NCBI GenBank assembly: GCA_023300255.1
Contig: JALZWC010000648.1
Span: 1 to 11,376, forward strand
Direction: 5' to 3'
Source of the DNA: Saprospiraceae bacterium
Lineage (GTDB): Bacteria; Bacteroidota; Bacteroidia; Chitinophagales; Saprospiraceae
Length of the DNA: 11,376 nucleotides
This document shows, one piece after another, positions 1 to 6,100 of the stretch (position 1 is its first letter; every line of letters begins with the position of its first letter). A program made the position numbers and the translations under genes. The notes under the pieces are model-generated. The model was not told the DNA's origin. It did no database searches and was given only the letters and a program-made list of their open reading frames with translations.

Positions 1-80
1 CCTCTAAGAAGTCCTGAAAAAAGAACCGTAGCCCAGCTATGCTTAGTTTTTTAGAATTCCTTAGAGTAAAAAATGACTAG
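1..80. repeat. Family-1 palindromic repeat, copy A (window-truncated)
   Basis: This is an imperfect inverted repeat. CTCTAAG at 2-8 pairs with CTTAGAG at 60-66, A-run 17-22 pairs with T-run 47-52, and the centre GTAG/CTAT (28-31 with 37-40) closes a CCCAG loop. It aligns along its whole length with copy B at 8387-8469. Both share AGCTATG at the centre, a TTAG-AG-TAAAAA right shoulder and a terminal GACTAG. The left edge coincides with the window start, so the element may extend further. The terminal CTAG carries the stop codon of the minus-strand antitoxin-like gene. It does not look like a canonical terminator, because no U-run follows the stem. It is more likely a dispersed repeat. Confidence 0.6.
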
Positions 81-301
81 CTTAAAACGACCAATTTATT
101 CTCACTTTTTGCCTTAATGATTCCCCTAAGTCTTCGTGTTCTTGGGGGAAGTTGGTTTGGTTTGATTGGTCTTCGGTTTAGAGTAATTAACTTAAAGTAA
201 TTTTTAACTATTTTAGAAAGGTTCTGTCCTTTCTTTTTGGCATATTTCTTTACGACTTTAATAATATCTTTTTTAATAGTTAATTTTAATTTCGCCTTCA
301 T
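77..301 (-). CDS. DUF6364-like ribbon-helix-helix antitoxin, C-terminally shortened
   Basis: This 74-residue basic protein begins MKAKLKLTIKKDII, continues with VKKYAKKKGQNLSKIVKNY and ends with LPPRTRRLRGIIK plus an unrelated tail, AKSENKLVVLS. The pattern (short beta strand, helix, the K.GxSLS turn, second helix, then a P-R-x-x-LRG-I segment) is that of the DUF6364 antitoxins. These are ribbon-helix-helix DNA-binding partners of PIN-domain (VapC-like) toxins in Bacteroidota. The usual ending, a L-P-x-D-x-D-Y-K segment with an acidic/aromatic tail that contacts the toxin, is missing. The ATG at 301 fits the family start better than the in-frame TTG at 316. No toxin gene follows: the 76 bases downstream are a palindromic repeat. 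I infer an orphan, probably decayed antitoxin. It may still bind DNA, but a toxin-neutralising role is doubtful. Confidence 0.6.
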   Translation of the reverse strand: MKAKLKLTIKKDIIKVVKKYAKKKGQNLSKIVKNYFKLITLNRRPIKPNQLPPRTRRLRGIIKAKSENKLVVLS

Positions 302-333
302 GATTTTATACGACAACTTTTAGAATAAGACAA

Positions 334-567
334 ATGCTTAGCGATGGTGCTAATAAGGAAGATATTGTAGCTTATCTAAATGATAAAAATATTCCTGCTG
401 ATGAAATAACACTCAATTTGATTGCAGAAAAAATACTTCAAAATACACCAAAACAAGGTTACTTAACTATATCTAATGCGTTACAATGGAGATTGCAATA
501 TGGTAGAGTGGTAAAATTGAACGAAAAGGTTAATGGTATTTTTAAACTAATTGATAAAGTAACCTAA
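334..567 (+). CDS. Small protein, possible winged-helix DNA-binding domain, coupled to methyltransferase
   Basis: I do not recognise this 77-residue protein with certainty. An N-terminal helical stretch (DGANKEDIVAYLNDKNIP) resembles a helix found in DNA-binding proteins. Residues 28-75 read as helix (IAEKIL), then TPKQGYLTISNAL, then a hairpin ending NGIFKLID. That layout recalls the HARE-HTH winged helix found with restriction and modification enzymes, but this is only an impression from pattern. Its TAA stop overlaps the ATG of the methyltransferase (TAATG), so the two are very probably translationally coupled. The frame stays open ten codons upstream of the ATG, back to a TGA at 301-303, without another usual start codon. 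The gene may therefore be the 3' remnant of a longer one cut at a junction near 301-330. There is no clear ribosome binding site. Confidence 0.5.
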   Translation: MLSDGANKEDIVAYLNDKNIPADEITLNLIAEKILQNTPKQGYLTISNALQWRLQYGRVVKLNEKVNGIFKLIDKVT

Positions 568-2297
568 TGACAATTTTTGAAGCAAATATTTCGATATCAT
601 TAATTGATTTTTTTAAGTCAAATCTGAAAAATATAGATTCTCTTGAACGAGCTAATTTTTTTTTAAAAGAAATTAGTGGGATTAATTCTTTTTTTAAGAA
701 TAAGGAAGAACTTATGGAATTAAAAAAAAGAATTGAAGAAGATATATCGATTATTAAAGAACCTAATAGAAGAGCTTATGGAGATTTTCAAACGAATGAA
801 GATTTAGCCAATAACATTGTAAAGTATCTTTCAAAAAGAAGAGTATCACCAGAGTTTGTTATTGAGCCAACTTGTGGAAAAGGAAGATTTATTCTAGCTG
901 CTCTTAAACAGTTTAAAGGAATAAAAAAAATAGTTGGAGTTGAAATTTATTACCCTTATGTATGGGAAACGAAATTTGGAATACTTGACCTGTTCTTGAA
1001 TGAAAAACCTACCTGTAAACCAGAAATAGAGATTATCCATGAAGATGTTTTCAATTTTAATTTAGAGGATTTAGCGAAAGAAAACAAGCATCTAAATATA
1101 TTAGTCATCGGTAATCCACCTTGGGTTACAAACTCAGAACTTAGTACACTCAATTCTAACAATTTACCTCAAAAATCGAATTTCAAAAGTCATAAAGGAA
1201 TTGATGCGATAACGGGAAAAGGTAATTTTGACATTGGAGAATATATTTCACTACAAATTCTAAGAAATTTTGACGAAAACAAAGGGGGATTTGCCTTTTT
1301 AGTGAAAAGCGCAGTTGTAAAAAATATACTGCACAATCAATGGAAATCAAAATATCAAATTGGTAATATTCGCAAGTTAAACATTGATGCAAAAAAGGAA
1401 TTTAATGTTTCTGTTGATGCTTGTTTATTTTTTACTAAATTCAACTCTTCTGCTGAATACACTTGCCAAGAGATTGATTTTTATTCTCAAGAAGAGATTA
1501 CTGAATTTGGTTGGCATAAGAATAAATTCGTTTATTCAATAGTTGATTATAACAAGGCTGAAAATCTAGATGGAAAGTCCCCTTTTGTGTGGAGACAAGG
1601 AATGAAACATGATTGCTCAAAAATTATGGAACTTGACCGTTTTAATGGTCATTTCATAAATGGATTTAAGCAAGAAGTAAGTCCTGAACAAAATCTACTT
1701 TATGGCTTATTAAAGAGTTCAGATTTAAAACATGAAGTCGTTGATTTCTATAGGAAAACAACAATTGTAACACAAAAAAAAGTAGGACAAGATACTAGCT
1801 ATATAAAGAGAGAATACCCGAAAACATACGATTATTTAGAGAACAATAGAGCATATTTTGATAGACGGAAATCTTCCATCTATCGAGGAAAACCACCATT
1901 TTCAATTTTTGGAATTGGAGATTATTCATTCGCAAAATATAAGGTTGCAATTTCAGGAATGTATAAACGGACTACCTTTTCATTAGTGCTTCCAGAAAAG
2001 GATAAACCATTAATGCTTGATGATACATGTTATTTCATTGGGTTTAATACAATAAAGGAAGCTAAAATTGCTCAAACAATTTTGAACAGTGATATTGTTC
2101 AAGCGTTTTTAAAAGCGATCATTTTTTCTGATGCAAAAAGATCAATTACAAAAGACATTTTGATGAGAATTGATATGGAGAAAGCCTATCATCTTCTTGA
2201 GTCTGAGATTAATATATCTGAACATTCAGACTGGAAATTATTTGGGGAGAAATTTAAAGAAGGAAGTTCTAATCAAATGTCATTATTCTCAAATTAA
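567..2297 (+). CDS. N6-adenine-type DNA methyltransferase (class I SAM-dependent)
   Basis: This 576-residue enzyme transfers a methyl group from S-adenosylmethionine to DNA, most likely to adenine N6. Motif X is YGDFQTN (71-77). Motif I, which binds SAM, is EPTCGKGRF (100-108). The motif II acidic residue lies in VGVEIYYP (E126), and motif III in HEDVF (D160). The catalytic motif IV is NPPW (183-186), of the N/D-PP-Y/F/W class. FDIGEY (221-226) and GGFAFLVKSAV (240-250) follow as motifs V and VI. The order X-I-IV followed by a long C-terminal half is that of gamma-class, Eco57I/TaqI-like enzymes. The C-terminal 300 residues should be the target recognition domain and include a FSIFGIGDYSFAKYKVAISG block (451-470 region). 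The first 65 residues are helical and charged. The protein is too short for a fused nuclease, and no separate nuclease is visible, so it looks solitary. Runs of A and T make the gene more A+T-rich than the genes after 3144, which suggests horizontal acquisition. Confidence 0.88.
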   Translation: MTIFEANISISLIDFFKSNLKNIDSLERANFFLKEISGINSFFKNKEELMELKKRIEEDISIIKEPNRRAYGDFQTNEDLANNIVKYLSKRRVSPEFVIEPTCGKGRFILAALKQFKGIKKIVGVEIYYPYVWETKFGILDLFLNEKPTCKPEIEIIHEDVFNFNLEDLAKENKHLNILVIGNPPWVTNSELSTLNSNNLPQKSNFKSHKGIDAITGKGNFDIGEYISLQILRNFDENKGGFAFLVKSAVVKNILHNQWKSKYQIGNIRKLNIDAKKEFNVSVDACLFFTKFNSSAEYTCQEIDFYSQEEITEFGWHKNKFVYSIVDYNKAENLDGKSPFVWRQGMKHDCSKIMELDRFNGHFINGFKQEVSPEQNLLYGLLKSSDLKHEVVDFYRKTTIVTQKKVGQDTSYIKREYPKTYDYLENNRAYFDRRKSSIYRGKPPFSIFGIGDYSFAKYKVAISGMYKRTTFSLVLPEKDKPLMLDDTCYFIGFNTIKEAKIAQTILNSDIVQAFLKAIIFSDAKRSITKDILMRIDMEKAYHLLESEINISEHSDWKLFGEKFKEGSSNQMSLFSN

Positions 2298-2347
2298 AAA
2301 GAAGAAGCATTAAGGAAGAGCATTGTATTTGTATGGTAATAAGTAGG

Positions 2348-2851
2348 TTATACGTCCAACTTAGACCACCCCACCCGAAACACCACCATCAAACCCACAA
2401 TAAACAACAGCGCATACTGCACAGGAATATAAGAGAAAACAACGATATGCGTTTTTTCTAATACCCACATAGTAATCAAGGCTGCACCAATCATCATAAT
2501 CAATCCTGACAGCTTGCCAAATCCTGGGATTGTATCCAAACTAACGGTTCTTTTTACAATAAAAATAGTAGCGATCATGGAAATAATCGGCAAGATTTGC
2601 GTGTATATGTCTGTATCGAAAATACTTCTACGCTCGAAACTAAATAGATAAATGCTTAAGGTAATGGCAAATATACCGGGGATAGCGACTAGAAAAATAA
2701 GGATAGAATAATAGCTTTGCCAGATCGTCTCTCCTTCTTCTCCTTTGCCTATAACTGTTCCTATTAATGCAGCAATTGGCACCAATAAGAAAAAAGAAAG
2801 AATGTAGGATGGGTTATTAGATAATAAGTCAAAAAAATCTTTTAGTGTCAT
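2348..2851 (-). CDS. Five-helix integral membrane protein of unknown function
   Basis: I do not recognise a family for this 167-residue protein. Hydrophobic segments at about residues 17-35, 48-70, 84-99, 112-130 and 139-159 predict five membrane-spanning helices. They are separated by short polar loops: GKGEEGETIWQ (35-45), SFERRSIFDTD (71-81), KRTVSLDTIPGFGK (100-113) and LEKTH (131-135). There is no signal peptide distinct from helix 1 and no catalytic motif. The N terminus (MTLKDFFDLLSNNPSY) is amphipathic and probably cytoplasmic. The gene converges on the methyltransferase gene with 50 bases between stops. A -7-like element lies 46 bases upstream. It appears to be a single-gene unit, and base composition gives no sign of recent transfer. 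Confidence 0.75.
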   Translation of the reverse strand: MTLKDFFDLLSNNPSYILSFFLLVPIAALIGTVIGKGEEGETIWQSYYSILIFLVAIPGIFAITLSIYLFSFERRSIFDTDIYTQILPIISMIATIFIVKRTVSLDTIPGFGKLSGLIMMIGAALITMWVLEKTHIVVFSYIPVQYALLFIVGLMVVFRVGWSKLDV

Positions 2852-2896
2852 ACGTGGGAAATTTCATTTTTAAAACAAGGTTTATATTTCAAAGCC

Positions 2897-2904
2897 CAAA
2901 TATA
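2897..2904 (-). promoter_or_regulatory. Candidate -7 element for the membrane protein gene
   Basis: On the minus strand this reads TATATTTG, an exact match to the Bacteroidota -7 consensus TAnnTTTG, 46 bases upstream of the ATG at 2851. No TTG sits at the expected -33 distance, so support is limited to one half of the promoter. In DNA this A+T-rich, chance matches are common. Confidence 0.3.
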
Positions 2905-2942
2905 ACGCCAAACTGAACAAATGAAAAGGGAAGTAAGTACTT

Positions 2943-3069
2943 AACACAATTATACATAATACCTAAACACATAGGCACATAGAACATATAGCTATGTGTC
3001 CTATGTGTCCTATGTGCCTATGTGTTTAGATAAACTCTAATTGTGTTTTTTATTTCATTGTTACTAAAT
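2943..3069. repeat. Family-2 palindromic repeat, copy 1 (nested inverted repeat)
   Basis: The inner arms are a perfect 20-bp inverted repeat, CTAAACACATAGGCACATAG (2963-2982) with its complement at 3010-3029. Ten-base outer arms, AACACAATTA (2943-2952) and TAATTGTGTT (3038-3047), are also perfect. Between the inner arms a 9-base unit, CTATGTG(T/C)C, is repeated in tandem at 2992-3000, 3001-3009 and 3010-3018, as if expanded by slippage. The homologous copy lies at 8508-8633, and similarity runs to TTACTAAAT at 3061-3069. The element sits downstream of the giant gene's stop and upstream of the membrane protein. It could stabilise or end the giant transcript, but the minus-strand read-out has no U-run after the stem. 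Confidence 0.8.
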
Positions 3070-3143
3070 GTTTTGTATTGGCGCAAGTCAATGCTAAAAA
3101 CCACTCAGAAAGATAAAATATTTTAAAGGAGTAGCGTTATCCG

Positions 3144-6100
3144 TTACCGATCCTTAGCCAAAGTAACATCCTCGACAAAAGTGATCACTTCTCCATCAAT
3201 GAAATCTACTTCTGCTCTTACTATGTATACGCCAAGAGGAAGCGCCTCCCCATTGAAAATACCATCCCAGCCAGTCGATATATCGCCTGGTATTAGATTG
3301 GATCGATCATAAACCATCGCACCAAATCGATCAAAAATAGATAAGCGACGAATTGATTGTACGGCAGGACCTCCTTCAATAAAAAAACGATCATTGACCC
3401 CATCATTATTAGGGGAGAAGGCATTGGGTATATATATAGGTCGATCAAAATCTACTAATACGCTAATTGTTCCAGAGTCAGAACAACCGCCTGGATTAGT
3501 GGCCGTTACTTGGTAGATACCTGAGCGAGAAGGTTTGACTCTTGGATTTGGACAATCATTGCAGGTCAATGTATCTGGTGTCGTCCAAGTATAAATTACT
3601 CCTTCTGGAAGGGAGGCAAAAACATTGAGTTGTATTTCTTCTCCTAAAGTGACGATTTGATCTTCACTAACAATTAAAGAAAATTCTCCAGGTTCCTCTA
3701 TGCTTCCTTCCGTTGACACTTCGCATCCACTATTATCCCTCACAAATAAAGTGTAATCTCCTGAGGCCAGATTTTGAATAGTTGGACTGGTTTGGAAAGA
3801 TTGCCCTTCCAAGCTATAGGTATAGGGGGCAGACCCACCAATTCCTTGGAGCGTAATCGCTCCATCTGTATTGCCAAAACAAAATACATTTTGTACTTCT
3901 GGTGGTCCTACGGATAACTCATTGGGTTCGGCTATCAGACCATTTTGAGTATTTGTACAACCGTTTATATCTGTAACAGTGATAACATAGATGCCTTCTT
4001 CTAGATTAGAGATAGAGGCGATATTATCTCCATTATTCCATTCATATCCATAACCACCTGAACCACCACTCACACTTGTAGTGAAGGCGCCGTCTATTTC
4101 TCCAAAGCAACTGATATTAGAACCTGCTAGATTGATTGTTATAGAGTCTGGTTCTAGTATTGTTGTATCTATGAGTCCTATACAATTTTCGGCATCTCTT
4201 ATTTCAATGTTATAATTATCAGCAGACAAGTCTTCCAAAGTGATTGTATTGCCATTTTCATTTGGCGCAGTAATTACATCGGTATTATTAATGATACTTA
4301 ATAGAGGCCCATTACCATCATGATTCAAAACAATTGAACCATCTTCCTCTCCATTACAAGTAGGTTCTGTAATAGTGGTAGAAAGAATATTGACAACCCT
4401 TTCAGATAAAGTAACTAAGGAGTCTGTTGTTACACAGTTATTTTCATCTTGTACACTAATGATATAATCGCCTATTGACAAATCATCCGCCTCGTTATTC
4501 ATTGTAAATCCATTACCTAGGTTATACATATAGTCTCCTGTACCACCTGAAGCAGTTACCGTAATCAGTCCATCTGTGCTCCCACCACAACCTGGAGCGG
4601 AAGTAGTAATATTGTTGACCACTATAGGTGTTGGAGCGGCTACTGTAGCGGTTGCATTATTGGTACAGGTAGCTGCATTGGTTACTATAACTGTATAATT
4701 TCCAATTGCTAAATTTTGGCGATTATCAGCTGTTATACTATTGTCATCTTCCCACACAATATCCATCACAGCTGCTTCGGATTGAATATCTAAAAGAATG
4801 TTACCATCTGCGGTAGTAGAACAGCTGGTACTATCTACCTCTGGTGTTATGATAATCTCATTAACATCCTCGCAACAAGGCTCCATACTAAAGCTAAATT
4901 CATTAGCCGCCCCATTAATATTTACAGGAAATGTACAGCCATTATCTAAAGTGACCATTAAATTTACCTCTGGAGTTCCTAAACTATTATAGATTACGTC
5001 ATGAGGGCCAGGGGTATCCGCAAAGGCTATATCTGCTCCCTCTCCAAAAGTCCAAGCCCAATTGGTAACGGTACCTTGAGAAACTATAACAAAGTCTTCT
5101 CCCGATGGGAATGAAATAATATTGCCATAACAACCTTCGGGTATAATAAGAGGTTGCTCAGTTATAACAGAACTGTTGACTGTTGCCGTAGTATCTTTTG
5201 TACAGCCTTCCGAGTCTCTTATTGTGATGGTATAATCTGCTGCTGTTAGATCAGAAAGTATAGTTAAATCCCCAAAAGTATTTCCATTATCAATGCTGTA
5301 TTCATAATCCCCTGCGCCGCCTGTTACCTCTATTTGTATAGATCCTACAGGATCACTCGGACAATCTACTGCTAAGGCATTGATGGACGTAATGGTAATT
5401 GGTGGTGGATTAATAACAGAAAAATTTATTGTGTCACTACTACATCCTTCGTCATCTGTTACAATCACGTTATAGGCTCCATCTCCTAAATTATCAATCG
5501 TTCGTTCTGATGTACCATTACTCCATGCATAGGTATAGTTGCCAGAACCACCAGAAGCGGTAATGATCGTAGATCCGTTTGTATCTCCAAAGCAACTTAA
5601 TCTTACAGGTTCTACAATAGCTCTAATTCTATCAGGTTCATCTATAGAAAAGGTAGGAACCATTCCTTGACAATTATTCGCATCGTATATTTCTAGCATA
5701 TAATCCCCCTTAGATAAAGTCGTTAAAGCGGCTGCATCAACAGGACCATTTCCATCAAAAAAATCATATCGAAATGGACCTTCTGCGCCTAAGTCATTAA
5801 CTACTATTTCAACGCTTCCTGTATTGTCATTAAAACAAGTAAGATTAGTTGTATCAGTGATCGTAATATCTTCAAGAACTAATTCTGTTATTTCTATTCC
5901 TGGTACTGCTGCCGTACATCCATTAGCATCGGTGACGGTAACGGTATAACCTCCTATACCTAAGCCCATCATCGTCCCTGTATCATTATTACCAATAGGG
6001 CCAGTTGGTTGGAAGAATTCAAAATTGTAAGGCGCACTTCCTCCTGATGCAGTGACGGTAATGCTGCCGTCGAGTTCGCCACCGCAGGTAGCGAGTGTAG

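Noticed and set aside
302..316. In-frame TTG start at 316 for the antitoxin-like gene
   Set aside because: The ATG at 301 gives MKAKLKLTI, which matches the family's normal beginning. The five extra residues have no counterpart in the family.
956..1392. Two open frames antisense to the methyltransferase
   Set aside because: They overlap the catalytic motif region (NPPW and flanks) of a well-supported gene, have no recognisable motif and have no start context.
2298..2347. Bidirectional terminator between the convergent methyltransferase and membrane protein genes
   Set aside because: The 50 bases contain no stem of more than a few base pairs followed by a T-run.
2963..3029. CRISPR-like short repeats
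   Set aside because: The units are 9 bp and contiguous, with no spacers, and they lie inside a palindrome.
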